Shown piece after piece: positions 48,360-60,194 of a stretch of 64,000 nt of DNA. Location of the stretch: assembly GCA_028015205.1 (NCBI GenBank), contig CM051516.1, positions 46,256,230 through 46,320,229 on the forward strand, written 5' to 3'. The first letter of the stretch is position 1. Each line of letters starts with the position of its first letter. Origin of the DNA: Mytilisepta virgata (taxonomy: Eukaryota > Mollusca > Bivalvia > Mytilida > Mytilidae). The position numbers were made by a program, and so were the translations under genes. The notes beneath the pieces were generated by a model. The model had not been told where the DNA came from. It was given only the letters and a program-made list of their open reading frames with translations, and did no database searches.

Positions 48360-48900
48360 TTCATTATTGGTAGAAGACGGTGGGGAAAGTCCAATGAACC
48401 AAAATTAAAAGTCATATACTACAAAGAAATAATCAACAGAATAATAAAAAAAAACACATAGCAAACTAAAAAAAATAAGAACATGACTAACTCAGAAAAA
48501 AGAGAGTGGCATCAGGTGCTCCTTAAGAAAAAGTGTGTCTGGCATTCAAATCGTTGCCAGTGGGTAACATCCAATGAAGTATCAAATCCAGTAGGTCGTG
48601 AAACCTAACTGAAGATAAATATTTTCATTTATGAGGTATAAATGTAGAAAATTTGTGCCGATAATTAAATCGTGATGATTTCAACAAGGAATGAATATAT
48701 CCTTGTCTTAGAAGTTCTTTTGACTTTAAAAGGTCGTCGTTCATATCACATGTTCAACGGTAACGAATCAACGGTGAAATGAACAAATCGTTTTCAAAGT
48801 TTATAGGACATTAATTTTACTCTGGTGAGAGAACCATCATAAAGTACGTATCAAATGTTTGATAGCAACGAAACACCTATGAAATGTATGCTGACGTTTT
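48360..48900. repeat. Relic of the GACGTGAAA repeat inside tandem copy 3
   Basis: CATCCAATGAAGTATCAAAT, GGTCGTGAAACCTAACTGAA and CGATAATTAAATCGTGATGA follow the order seen at 1465-1560 and 9480-9560. No coding capacity is seen. Confidence 0.5.
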
Positions 48901-50044
48901 AAGCAATGAAACTGTATAATGAACAATCAGAGAATAAAATGTATTTTGTATGAAAATCCACTTTTTATATAATTTATTTTGTGAAATTATTAGGCAAACT
49001 CATAATATAAACCAGCACTCATTAACCAGTATTTAATACCGAGGAAATGGCAAATTAAGGTCACCACGTTGAGTTGATGTTATGGTCTAGACAAGTATTT
49101 GAATTTGTCATTACGAAAGATTATACGTTTTAAATGATTTCGGTTAGACAGTGCTTTTTGTCGGAGAGCTGTTAAATGTCTGTGACATTTCTGGACAGAC
49201 TAGAAGCAGTCTATATTTGGTGATTTCTATGGAAATGATCCCCTTGATATCACCATTGATGATTTGTATATGCATCTATCAACAAATTATGTCTTACTAG
49301 TGGCGCTCAAACAGCAAACATCTGAAACGGTTACAAACATTTTTAATTAGATTATTTTCATCGCAGAATTTATTTAAATGGATTTTATATTTTAAGCTAG
49401 AATAACCTTCATGATTTTGAACACTAATACATAATATAGGGAAAATATAAACTTGTAAAAGGAATTTGGTGTGTTTCAGTTGTCAATATTTATCATTTTA
49501 GCACAATTGAGTGTTTATCTGACAAAACATTCAAATTTGTATGATAGAATAATTCATGATTTGAATATTTTCATATTGGGGCACACCACAGATGCTTTCT
49601 GTTTAATTATGTACTTTTTTGCTTTGAGTTCATAGGTCATTTGTCTGGCTAGCTAAACAGAAAAAATGATAAAATACGATGATATGTTTATACAATCATG
49701 TTGATTAATTCCAAACTATATGCTAGTTTCATGTTTAATCAAATTTAATGCCTGGGGACCACATTTTTGTCATCAAAATTTTTTGTACAAGCCAAGATAC
49801 TACACGCTTGTAAAAATCAAACAGTTGCTCTTATGATTTTGTTATTGGTCTTGTTCTGATTATTTCTGGTTGATTGTTGCTTGCTTAACGTCCATTGACA
49901 AATATTTCATGCTTCTTCAGGACGAGAACCAGTTCAACCATTCGGCCTAAAATGTTGTAAACTAAAACAACAGTCCAAAACGTTGAAGAGCAAATTCAAA
50001 AATGACAAAATGACCATAGGGGTAAAGCCAAAACCATTTTAATA

Positions 50045-50490
50045 GCAATAACCGTGGGCTTATAAATCATAACTCATAAATTTAGAAAATATTAGATAAT
50101 TCTTAGAACTTTGCGTTACTAGACATTTCTTTAAATTTATAATTAATAAAACTGCAAATGAGGTTTATATCTATATATATATCGAAAGTAGAGCCAATGT
50201 TCTATTTATAGCTATTTCTACAGTGAAAAGATATTTCATTGGCCAAATACTTTTCACAACTTAGAAGCTTTCCTCTGATTGGTTATTTCAGATGTTTGAA
50301 TCTCGAATCTCGAATTTCAAACTATGGATATTGAAACTCGAATTTCGTATTTCGAGTCTCGGATTTCGAATTTCGAACTATAGATATTGAATCTAGAATT
50401 TCGTATTTCGATTCTCGTATTTTGTACTTTGGATATTGAATCCCGAATGTCGTATTTCAAATCTCGTATGATCATTCTTGGCTTTCGTTC
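50045..50490. repeat. Second copy of the GAATCTCGAATTTCG-ending repeat
   Basis: It runs from AACCGTGGGCTTATAAATCA to TTCTTGGCTTTCGT, parallel to 13320-13650. The tail of GAATCTCGAATTTCGTATTTC-like units is longer here. It is inserted within tandem locus copy 3. Confidence 0.62.
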
Positions 50491-51744
50491 TTTAGAGGAA
50501 AAATAATAAACTATATGTTGGTTGAAGATCAGTTGCTGTCGGATATTTTTTCATTACAGTTTGTTAATACATTTTGTAATTTCATTCCTTTAAGAATTTC
50601 ATAACGTGTACTTTTATAATAAGTTAGTCGCGGTTAAATCTTATATATAATAATGTAATTGTTGAGTCATGAGTGTTCCTGGAATCACCAAAGTCAAACA
50701 GACATATCAAATGCATGTTTTCAGTACACAAGCAGTAAATGTCAATTTCACGCGTAGAATGTGTCAGTTCGGGACAAAATTGAGATATCGATTTAAATAT
50801 TATTTAAAAGCACGTAAATATGGTTAACCAGTGTAAAATACCTTGAGTACATGTTGTATTTAGAACATCTCTCAAGTCCTTTTACAGAAATTTCTGTTGC
50901 AAAAACATCCATTACTAGATGTGTCTGTTAGCTCAAACATTTTCTCAATTCCACGGATTTTTTTAGCCATTCCGAATTACTAGATTCTATATTTTGGAAG
51001 CACAATAAACTATACGTGAAAAATCAGTGGTTGTCAAATTTCTTTTCATTATTTTTTTTTTGCTGATAATTCTCACTAGGATTTCTATAATGCACTTTTA
51101 TACTATGATTATATTTTCAATGGATTAATACATTAGAAATAACTAATAATGTCATAATTTTGCAAATGAAACCGAAAAATATTGCAAGGACTGTATATTG
51201 CTTATTTCATTTCAATACTTTTACTGTGTGTATTGATTGTTAATATAAAGGAAATGTCAGTTTATTCCTTGTACAAATGTAAAGGTGCCAATTTGCATCA
51301 AATATAATAATAGCGTTAACTTTTTTTATAAAAGCTTTGGAAACTTTATCAGTGTTATTAAGGATACAGATAATTTAGAAGATAACACTATTAATTCTTC
51401 ATGGCTTGAACATCAGAGGCCCGGGATCAGAGGCCGTCACATGTGTTTCCTTTTACTGTTTGCTTATAATTATATTCTCACTAGGAAATGTTTATTGTGT
51501 ACTTTTATAAAAGGACTTGTTTTGTAAGTGTAAAATCCAACCTACAATTATAATATAATCTTGTAACGACTTTCCTGGAATTGTAAGACAAAAGAAAAAT
51601 CATGCTAAAAGATCAATACTAATATATTGTACTTTCAATACAAAAAAAAAAATAAAATAGAATAAACAAATAAAAAATTGAAAAAACACATGCAAGGCGT
51701 CATTTCGGTTAAAATATGAGATTTATATAATAATGAAAATAATA

Positions 51745-52135
51745 GTGTGAAGTTTCGATTGACTAGTCGTAATGCCAACAGACAAAAATCTGGAAACATT
51801 ATAAGCAATACTGGAAAGGGATAACGTGGAATTTCCCACTTTAATAATAATAGTGTCAAGTTTCGATTAACTAGTCTAAATGCCGAGAGATAAAAATTTG
51901 TAAAAATTATAGTTAATATTGAATACAAATCACTGTGAATTTCCCATTTTAATAATAATAGTGTCAAGTTCCGAATAACTAGTCTAAATGCTAAGAAACA
52001 AAACATTGGGAACATTATAGTAAACATTGGATAAGGATCAATGGGAATTTCCCATTTTGATAATAACAGTGTCAAGTTTCGAATATTCTAAATACCAAGA
52101 GACGACAAATTGGAAACATTAGAAGGATCAATGTT
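51745..52135. repeat. 108-bp minisatellite, about 3.5 units
   Basis: The mark ACTAGTC recurs at about 51762, 51870 and 51978 (period 108), with a decayed fourth unit near 52080. Each unit holds AATTTCCCATTTTAATAATA, ATAGTGTCAAGTTTCGA and GGAAACATTATAG-like segments. The long minus-strand frame (51635-52075) is open only because 108 is a multiple of three. It is not a gene. Confidence 0.8.
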
Positions 52136-52338
52136 ATTTTTCTTTTTTTAATGATTTTTTACTACATAACTAGAATTTTAGTTATAACAAGGGAGATAAC
52201 AAAAACAGCAAATTCAAGAAGATGCTTTTGTTTAAACTTAAAATGGATGATTGATGAATTATTGTTTAAGGTCCAATGGCAACCAATATGTGCATATCAT
52301 GACGAGAAAATGTTGATATGATATGATATGAATATAAA

Positions 52339-52580
52339 TCCTGCTTTGTACTAGAATGACACGCTGAGCCGGATTTCTAAGGTGCTAGCTCATGATGTAG
52401 ACATATTACCCCACCCAAACATATTATACTGTCAAACCAACCCGTTCTTTACCCTGGATGCCGCTTTCTTGGTGGAGAAGCAGCCAATACCAATTTAAAT
52501 CTCTTTGGTTTGACCTGGAATCGACCTCGTGACCTTCCCCACGCAAGGCGAGTAAGATACCACGAGACCACCGAGGTGGT
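52339..52580 (-). mobile_element. tRNA-derived SINE, same family as 11310 and 60195
   Basis: On the minus strand: CCTCGGTGGTCTCGTGGTAT (box A region), CGAGGTCGATTCCAGGTCAA (box B region), ACCAAAGAGATTTAAATTGG, GGCTGCTTCTCCACCAAGAA. It ends in GAGCTAGCACCTTAGAAATC and CGGCTCAGCGTGTCATTCTA. The open frame on this strand is a by-product of the SINE. Confidence 0.75.
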
Positions 52581-52785
52581 TTTTCAATTTGGGAAGATGT
52601 AAGCACAAAATATTAGGAGCAATGCTTTAAAGGCTACAATTCAGTAAAAAAATGTTACAAGAGGTCACTGTACATGGACTACAACAAAAGAGATACCTAT
52701 GAAGAGTATGCTCTTGATTGCCCTTTAAGTAAAATATACTCTTCACAGACACATCAAAATGCATGTAATTCAGAATCCATGGTTT

Positions 52786-53077
52786 TGTTAGGGGGATTTT
52801 TCCTTATTCAGGTCTGGGTGAAGTTCTAAGAACAGTTGAGGAAACTACGACCAGGAGACTCTCTCCCGCTTCCCAGCGCTCCATAGAAAGGTTTTCAGAA
52901 GTTCCCAACACTACCCATACAGAGAACGTCGGTATGTCTTCGGCAATGCGGAAGATTTCCGTGGCGTCCTGTTCGCTATAAAAGAGCCGTAGTTCGCAAA
53001 GGTCAGCGTTATACAGAAGATATGTATCGAGTTATAAATTCCTCAAAATAAACTTCTCTCACTATCCAGATATAACA
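52786..53077 (+). mobile_element. Candidate solo LTR or promoter-like segment
   Basis: The segment is bounded by TGTTAGGGGGA and ATATAACA (a TG...CA pattern). It has a TATA-like TATAAAAG at 52977-52984 and AATAAA at 53047-53052, about 70 bases apart, as in LTRs. It is richer in GC than its surroundings and keeps a frame open from about 52810 to 52986 (RTVEETTTRRLSPASQRSIE). I found no matching target duplication and no second copy. It could equally be a terminal exon, since TTTTTCCTTATTCAG before 52811 resembles an acceptor. Confidence 0.3.
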
Positions 53078-53079
53078 CG

Positions 53080-54299
53080 TTATCTATAGGGGAAATTATG
53101 GGCGTCTCTGACCAGATGAGGTCACCATTCAAGAACAGAACAAGTCTGGGCTAGGCCAGAAACTATACGAACATATTTTGATGTGACAATATAAAATAGT
53201 AATATATACAAGTAACAGAAGTTCTGAATAAAAACACGAAATATAGAATATATGAATAAAAATTCACCTTAAATACCATAACATATGAATACTTAAGTTA
53301 AAAAGCCTACGAAATTAAAAAAAATTCCATTCAATGGATAAAATATTCGCGAATAGTACAATGATAGACGAAAACTAGTTACTATGATGCAAGACACTCA
53401 AGGAAAACATGTGAACATGAGAAGCTAAGCAAATAAATGTAATATTAATGCCATATCTACAAAGCAAAATCACTATCAAACAGTTTGGACACTGTTGAAG
53501 CTTGTTATATAATTAGGATGTATGATTAAATGTATTTGGCGTTGCAAAACGTTTTTATTTTAATTACTAGTATTTTATTTTTATTTATTTTCTATTTTTG
53601 TTTAAACAGTTCCTTTAAAGCGCAACAACCAACTGCGCGCAAGATAAAGGATATAAGAATAAAAATTATAGCATAAAACCTCATATATACAAATCATTCC
53701 GAGCTGACCTAAGAGAAACGTGAAGCAAATTTAAGGTCTACGGCATACATTGAGATTTTGGTGAAATATATAGATATAACCATAGATTTTAGCCGTACCT
53801 AAATTGCACAAATCTTAAAGATTAAATTTGACCAATTTTTCGGTTTGTTTAAGTTTGCTGTATGCCTCGCAGGCGGCATGATAATGCCTATGGTATATCA
53901 AACCTATGATAATAATAGCAAGCTTGTCCCGCGTGCAAGGCATGGTGAATTATTTACTTTTTCATGACCTATGTACGTATTTTCCTCATAGACCTTATGC
54001 ATTCAGTCACTTAAGGGGGTCTTTTGTCTCAGGTTATCTCCACTTGCTGCTACATTAAAATGGTAAACTTCCACATTTGATTCAAAGTAGAATGATTTAG
54101 CTTTCAGGTGGTATGTAATAATATAAGGTTAGTGGGAATTAATTTTTTGTAATAAATGGGGCCGCTAAGCTATCTAATCGCAACGCATCCTTTGTATAAA
54201 ATCATTTTTTTTTCAGCGATTAGACCAACTTGGCATAACTGATTCGGTACAATGGAGTAAAATTCTTTCTGGTCGATATCACGAATTTCTGATATGCAT
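53080..54299. other. AT-rich stretch without a gene
   Basis: I see no coding exon, RNA gene or clear repeat. A short GC-richer patch near 53865 (GTATGCCTCGCAGGCGGCAT) is a weak hairpin with no evident role. Confidence 0.4.
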
Positions 54300-54480
54300 A
54301 TCGTTTAATCGTTCTTTCTTTTGTTTAGTTTATTATATGTTTTATTCCTTTAGTTATACATGTATCGTTGTGGCGTTTGTTGTGTTCCATTCTCATGACT
54401 GTCTCTTCCTTGAATTTTGAATTTACTGACTTTTCTCACTGTTTTGTCGCTTCAGTATTCTTTTGCCGATATTTATGGCT
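54300..54480 (-). repeat. Inverted partial copy of the CGAAACAGTG repeat
   Basis: The reverse complement reads GAAGCGACAAAACAGTGAGA, then ATTCAAAATTCAAGG, CATGAGAATGGAACACAACA and AATATAATAAACTAAACAAA-like blocks, parallel to 1225-1360. Confidence 0.5.
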
Positions 54481-54656
54481 TAAAGGTAACATATTGAATA
54501 AGGATCACTGTGGATTCCCTTTTTTGAATTATTTTTGGCAACATGATTGGAATATTATTTATTGTAATTTATTGAAATTTTCATTGATTATAATACTATA
54601 CTGTGTCTTGAATCTGTATGTTAGCTTAAATAAAAATCTGCCTGTTCGAGAGTTTA

Positions 54657-55095
54657 TTATATAGTAATAAATTCCCCTCCTATTTAATCCTTTATGGAAA
54701 ATCGTACAGTATTCACTCATATTTTACTCTAGTTCTCAACCTCCATCCTTAATACGCCGCAAAATTCCCAATACGATCCGAAAATTGTTCATATTTTACC
54801 ATACTGTTGTCTGTTTACCGAAATTAAAATGGGGGAAACGAGATCGACTGGAAAATTGTCTGTTGTTGATGAAACAAATAGCTGCAAAACGAGTCGATTA
54901 AGTATAATGTAAACGAAAACAAATTTGCAAGAATCAATGAGATATTCCCCAGGTTTCGAATGGACTTCATATATTATCGTTTATATAAGCACTAGGTCAA
55001 TAAGTTATTTACTTTGATTTGTAGCTAATTCTCTTGATAGAAATATGAAAATAGAAGAAATATTTATTACTATATAATAAAATGGTTATTGCATG
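54657..55095. repeat. Duplicated block, first copy (empty site)
   Basis: It matches 57612-57754 plus 58195-58535: TAGTAATAAATTCCCC, AATACGCCGCAAAATTCCC, TCTGTTTACCGAAATTAAAA, ACGAGATCGACTGGAAAATT and GAGATATTCCCCAGGTTTCG. Here TGTTCATATTTTACCATACT is uninterrupted, so it shows the target before the Penelope-like insertion in the other copy. Confidence 0.75.
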
Positions 55096-55258
55096 AATAT
55101 TGGTGAATATCGTCCCTCGCAGTACATTATATTGCACTCGTAAAGTCTGCTCATTACAATATTTTTAGTGCATATTGTCCCTCGCAGTACATTATATTGC
55201 ACTCGTAAAGTCTGCTCGTTGCAATATTCACCAATATTCACCAATATTCATGCCATAA
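55083..55258. mobile_element. Inverted-repeat element with an internal 40-bp direct repeat
   Basis: GTTATTGCATGAATATTGGT on the left is mirrored by ACCAATATTCATGCCATAAC on the right. Between the arms, a 40-base segment starting TCCCTCGCAGTACATTATAT occurs twice without visible change (55113-55152 and 55178-55217). A diverged remnant lies at 58535-58600. It is a MITE-like element with a recent internal duplication. Confidence 0.65.
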
Positions 55259-55259
55259 C

Positions 55260-56549
55260 AATATATTATTATCCGTATCATTGGAAACTTTGCAACTTAA
55301 ATTTCACAGATAAATCCCTTAACTGAAATTTCTGTTCTGAGAGCTTCAATTACTCTTACTTATTACCATAAGCTGGGATTTTGTGTCATATTATTGTCAA
55401 TATTATATATATTTCATTGATGTTCTAATGCCTATAAGCTGTATTGCTTTTGGTTAATAAAGAATTGAACTGAATTGAATTGTTGTGTGTCCTATATGCT
55501 CGAACATTTGAGACCCATTATTATGTAACAACAACACCGTGGGGCTGAATAAAATTTCAATACCTCTGTCTATTATTCTCTATTATTCAAGGAAATAATT
55601 GACAATGTAGTGTATTCAACTAATAATTTTTCTATAGAGTAATAAATTGAATGTCACATATAGTTGTCAGGGAATGCTGAAATACACCAAGAACTATGTT
55701 ATCGCTGCTTTTACTTATATTTCTTCCGCAAAGCAAATCAGCCAGGGCAACTTTTAATATCTTTGTTTTGACTAAACAACTAAATTAAGTGTTGTTTACA
55801 TGAAAATTTAAATATTTAAAATATTGCATAGTATGTCGTGTGTTGAAACCATGTTGAAGTACATCATTACTCTTGTTATTTTATTCTTTCTTTTCGTGAC
55901 CGAAAACGTTAATTAAAACATATTTTAAGAGAAAGAAAACCGTCTAGGATGACATTAAATAATTTAGAAATGTCAATTAAAATGACTACATTACAACGCA
56001 TAAATAGATTACAGCTTCTTTGTTTCATCTTCAATCCAAAAATTAAGGTAAATTCTACTGTAGAAATATTTGGCAATAGAGTAAGAACGAAATATTATTT
56101 AAGTTTTTTTAATATTACTCTGTATTTGTAAGTAATAAATCCTGTGTTTATTTTGTATCCTTAATTACCTTTTTAGAATTTTGTTGTTGCCACTATATTA
56201 AATATTTCCTTTTTGCTTTCTTTTTTTAGGAGTTTGGAGGTCCAAATTGCTGGGGATGGCACTTTGTGTCATCGAAACTCTCTTTTTAAATAGATAAGCA
56301 CAATTTGGATTATCAAATGGTAGATATGAAATACGAGAAAAATTCATTGGTGATATTATATGATACAAATGAAAAGACTGATCTATGTATTTTTGACGAT
56401 CTTCGACCAATTTAAGAAAGAGCTATTCCATATTTAGTCTCCTAATAGATGGCCGGGGTTTCAGTATTGCAAACTTGGAAAACTGTATCTGTCTCCGTGT
56501 GTTATGACATGAACAAAATCAGCAAAGTTTTATAAAACATTAAAAAGAC
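55260..56549. other. AT-rich stretch without a gene
   Basis: I see no exon with matching splice sites, no RNA gene and no clear repeat. The frame at 55949-56131 has no recognised domain. Confidence 0.4.
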
Positions 56550-57378
56550 AGGGGCCGTATGCATAAACTACTTAAGTTCAGAGTTTGCTAAGAATTGGCT
56601 TAAGTTAAGTAAACTTCGCCCACATTGCCTAAGTGGTATGCATAAAACAACTTAAGCTAAGAATTTGCTTAGCAAAATCTTAGTTTATTAAACCCTGCCC
56701 ACTCTACTTGAGTCACTTGAGCTAAGAAAATATTAAAGATTTGACTTAAGTATAAGACAGCTATAGAGGTGTCTCAAGTAGTTCCAAAATCGATTGAATC
56801 ATTTATCTGTGCGACTCGATGAATTTAAAAAAATTAAATACTTACAATACAAGTAAGTCATATAAATTTTGTCATATTTTGAAAAAAGTATCGTTTTAAC
56901 CCATTTTTCTCTTGGCGAGTGGTACATTAAAAAAAACTCATTCTGGCTTATTCATAAACTATAAACATGTACATGTATTTACATTTTGTTAAAATATAAT
57001 CGCTAAATATTTTTTATATATTTACAAATGTTCTGTTTGATTAAACAGAGCTTACTACATGTATTATGACACGTACGAAATTAATCTGTTTAATAAATGA
57101 TAATTGTTCCCCATCAGTTACTTTCTTTAAAAAGCAGCAATACTGAACATCGCTCGATACCGTATATGATTGAAGAAAGAAGGGAACGGATTTTTAGAGA
57201 TTGCACAAATCACATAGATATCTATCATGATTCTGAGGTAATTTTAGTCTAGTGGAATCTTCAGTGGCTTTATGCATATTACTTATTAATAAGTACATTG
57301 CTTAGCTGAGTCAATTCTTAGCACAATCTTTGTTTAAGATATATTTAAGTTACTAGATGTTTTATGCATACGGGCCCT
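56550..57378. mobile_element. Non-autonomous DNA transposon with ~18-bp TIRs
   Basis: The left end AGGGGCCGTATGCATAAA is the near-exact inverse of the right end TTTATGCATACGGGCCCT. The subterminal regions are rich in CTTAAG / CTTAGC motifs (ACTTAAGCTAAG, GCTTAGCAAAATCTTAG, TTGCTTAGCTGAG), and GTATGCATAAAACAACTTAA occurs again internally at about 56636. The ~830-base interior has no transposase-like frame. The superfamily is uncertain, and I could not define a target duplication. Confidence 0.7.
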
Positions 57379-57611
57379 GGGAATCCGATGTGGTGGCCAT
57401 GCTATTTACACTGTCTCGGAGATAAGATAGAAAAGTTTATAAAGTACATCCCATATATCCACATAATCAAGAATTTTGTAAAATATTAGAAAGACACGGA
57501 ATAATATGTTTGACAATTCGTAAATTGAGGGGGAAATATACATTGTAGAATATGATGAGCAATGAAATATGCACGTCTTATGCAACAAAATTTGTATCAT
57601 ATAATACATAT

Positions 57612-58600
57612 TATTATATAGTAATAAATTCCCCCTGTTTAATCCTTTGTGGAAAATCGTACAGTATTCACCCATATTTTACTCTAGTTCTCGACCTCCA
57701 TCCTTAATACGCCGGAAAATCCCCGATACGTTCCGAACATTGTTCATATTTTACAGCGGCAACATTCCAGATCTTGTGACATATACATTGACTTCCTGGA
57801 CAGAGCCCGGCTCCTGACAGAAAAGTTGCTCCTACAGGGGTATGTTGCTCCTAAGTTGCAGTCATCCTTATTAAAGTTTTATGGATGTCATCATGACTTG
57901 GTTGACAGGTATGAAAAACCGTTTCCCAAATGAAAATGGACCTGTTCCATTGATTTTACCCCTTCCTCATACAGGACTTGACATGGGCAGCATGGCGAGT
58001 GTCTTGCAGGAATCAGAGACTGTTTACTCTTCCGGAGCACCCAGGTTTTTTGGTGGGTCCATGTTGTGCATTTGTTTTTAGTAGTAGTGCATGTATTGTT
58101 TTGGTTTTGTCCTCGTTGTTCTCCGCAGTATGTAAGTTGTTTCGATTTCACCCTCTTTCGAATATCCCTTTGATATTTCTTGACTTTACTTAATCTACTG
58201 TCATCTGTTTACCGAAATTAAAATGACGGAAACGAGATCGACTGGAAAATTGTTTGTTGTTGAAAATGCTTTTCCAAAGAAACAAACACCTGCAAAACGA
58301 GCCGATTTGAGATACTTATAAGTATAATGTTAACAAGAACGAATTGAGGATTTTATTTGTAAGAATCAATGCAATATGCACTGAGATATTCCCCAGGTTT
58401 CGAATCAAAGTCATATATTGAACTACTTCTTATAAGGACTGGGTCAGTATGTTATTTACTTTGATTTAAAGCTTAGTTCTCGTGATAGAAATGGAAAATA
58501 GAAGAAAATACATATTACTACATGTATATAATAAAATGCTTATCGCAAGATCGTACATTATAAAGTCTGCTTGGGACAATATTCACCAATACTCAATGCA
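57612..58600. repeat. Duplicated block, second copy (filled site)
   Basis: It is homologous to 54657-55095 on both sides of a Penelope-like insertion (57755-58194), in the same order and orientation. After the insertion it continues CTACTGTCATCTGTTTACCG and reaches CCCCAGGTTTCGAAT and a remnant of the inverted-repeat element. It is diverged from copy 1 by many substitutions and small indels. Confidence 0.72.
57755..58194 (+). mobile_element. Penelope-like 3' fragment inserted in the duplicated block
   Basis: It carries only the element's tail: RQHSRSC, IDFLDRARLLTEKLLLQGYV, APKLQSSLLKFYGCHHDLVD, then shifted frames with LPLPHTGLDMGSM and a 3' tail ending TTTGATATTTCTTGACTTTA. It is of the same subfamily as 10040-10860 and 61795-62150. 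The 5' truncation and clean replacement of a junction known from the sister block indicate a retrotransposition event. Confidence 0.78.
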
Positions 58601-58611
58601 ATAATCATATA

Positions 58612-59120
58612 CTGTCAACTCTCGTTATCACAACCTCACTCGAGTCGAATTTTGTATGCGGTCCCAAAAGTTTTACAGTGCAAATATATGTATTTTGACT
58701 CCTTTTTTTTGTCGAATTTGCATGAGTTGAATTTTCTTCTATCTCGAACGTAATCTTGATTCCCAAATTATAAGAAACAACGAAAATTCTATTCGTTTTG
58801 TCTTCATCAAAACACCACCTTGCGGAACAATTAGTAATTTTGATCTATTCTAATCAATTTGTCTTCAACTCTTTATTATTTGTATAAATATGAAATGCTA
58901 AAAATTAATTAAATAAGTATTTGAAAGTGATGTCTCGTTAGTACACGTACGTGCAAACTGTCGTTTTAATCCGGCAACTACAAAGATTCTAGATTTACCG
59001 GACCTTCGAGGTAGTTTATTACCTCCCCCTCGTAACTTGGAAAATCTGTCAGCTCCCTTTTAGTCAAATTTCGTCTATCTTTTTCGCGGTCCGAAGGACT
59101 TCGAGATAACGAGTATACTA
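58612..59120. mobile_element. Possible Tigger-like MITE remnant
   Basis: CAACTCTCGTTATCACAACC at the left and TTCGAGATAACGAGTATACT at the right are partial inverse matches sharing CTCGTTATC. The interior repeats GTCGAATTTTG, GTCGAATTTGC and TATCTCGAAC motifs. The termini resemble those of pogo/Tigger-type elements as I remember them. No transposase frame is present. Confidence 0.4.
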
Positions 59121-60194
59121 CCTATCCAAAACAGTAATAGTAAATGGTGACCATATATAGTTGACCTGACAGATTTGCTGAGAGTTTATCTTTTGATAAC
59201 TTCAGTGGTGAAACAAACCATATGAGATATAATTAAAGAGTTTCCCCTTCGATGTGACGTGTAGTTGTGGATAATTTTTTCATGTAGTGTCATTCAAAGT
59301 CAACATCTTTTTGTTTACCAAAAAGCAACAGGAATTAGCTTTTTCATGTATTTTGCAAAGTTAACATTTTAATTCAAAAGCAAACGTTTTCTTATAATAG
59401 TTAAATGATTCAAAAATTGTATCTTAAAGATCAAAATGTAAAAAGAGAAGGATGGACTAAGAGTGTCAAATAATGGTAAAATCAAACATAACACCGTTGT
59501 GAATGTCATTGAATTATCTAGTAAACACGGAAAATAAATAAAATATAGAATATATTTGACTTGTATTAAAGGAGCGCTAGCTAGAAATGTCTCAGTTGTG
59601 ATTTACCCGGACAGCAATTGCCGTATTCGTGATAAAATGACCAGAAAGGTAATATGGCATCACAAAACACAAAATCGTTTATTAATTTCATCAAACAGTT
59701 CAAAATATAAGAATATGTCAATATATTATACGTGTTATCTTGTGCTAGCCATTCTATCACTATATAAACCGTTAGATTTTGATGGCTATAATGTAATTAT
59801 ACCATTTATCTTGTCAGACCGTTACCATTTTACTATCAATTATTACCTAACATTTCCTGGAAACCACATTTATTGTCTGGTATTAATTCAAAATAATCTT
59901 CCTGTAAACGCTGATAGATTGTAATGTTGACAAAATTGGACACTGCCATGTAATAACATAAACGCAGATTCAGAAATTATATTGGTACAATAAAATAACT
60001 ATAATGTGGTCGTCTCCAACACGAAACATTTGCAATTTTATGCATGATGTAGAGTTAACATAAACATTGTAAATTTGACTGGTTGTAGGTCTCAGCTAAG
60101 AGTAGGCCTACAGAAAATAAATATATAAACAATCTTCATGATTGTTATAGATTTACAAAATTAATTAAGACACAACTATTCCCCATTAAATTAT
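59121..60194. other. AT-rich stretch without a supported gene
   Basis: A 122-codon frame at 59556-59924 opens without a clear ATG, has no recognised domain and reads as hydrophobic AT-rich sequence. I do not call it. Nothing else is seen. Confidence 0.4.

Larger units (their letters stand above)
45640..51000. repeat. Tandem locus copy 3 of 3
   Basis: Ordered blocks homologous to copies 1 and 2 lie at 45700-45860, 45940-46141, 46320-46500, 46855-46945, 47100-47220, 49195-49270, 50500-50600, 50730-50770 and 50850-50990. Copy 3 shares with copy 2 a TGGTCTAGACAAGTATTTGA / ATGATTTCGGTTAGACA block (49090) that copy 1 lacks. So copy 1 has a deletion or is the outgroup. Confidence 0.7.

Noticed and set aside
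51635..52075. 146-codon minus-strand frame with internal repeats (LLLLKWEI units)
   Set aside because: The repeats follow a 108-bp minisatellite that stays open only because 108 is a multiple of three. The peptide is hydrophobic low-complexity sequence.
52424..52606. 60-codon minus-strand frame with PPRWSRG motif
   Set aside because: It is the SINE body at 52339-52580 read through.
59556..59924. 122-codon plus-strand frame
   Set aside because: It has no ATG near its start, no recognised domain, no splice support and AT-driven composition.
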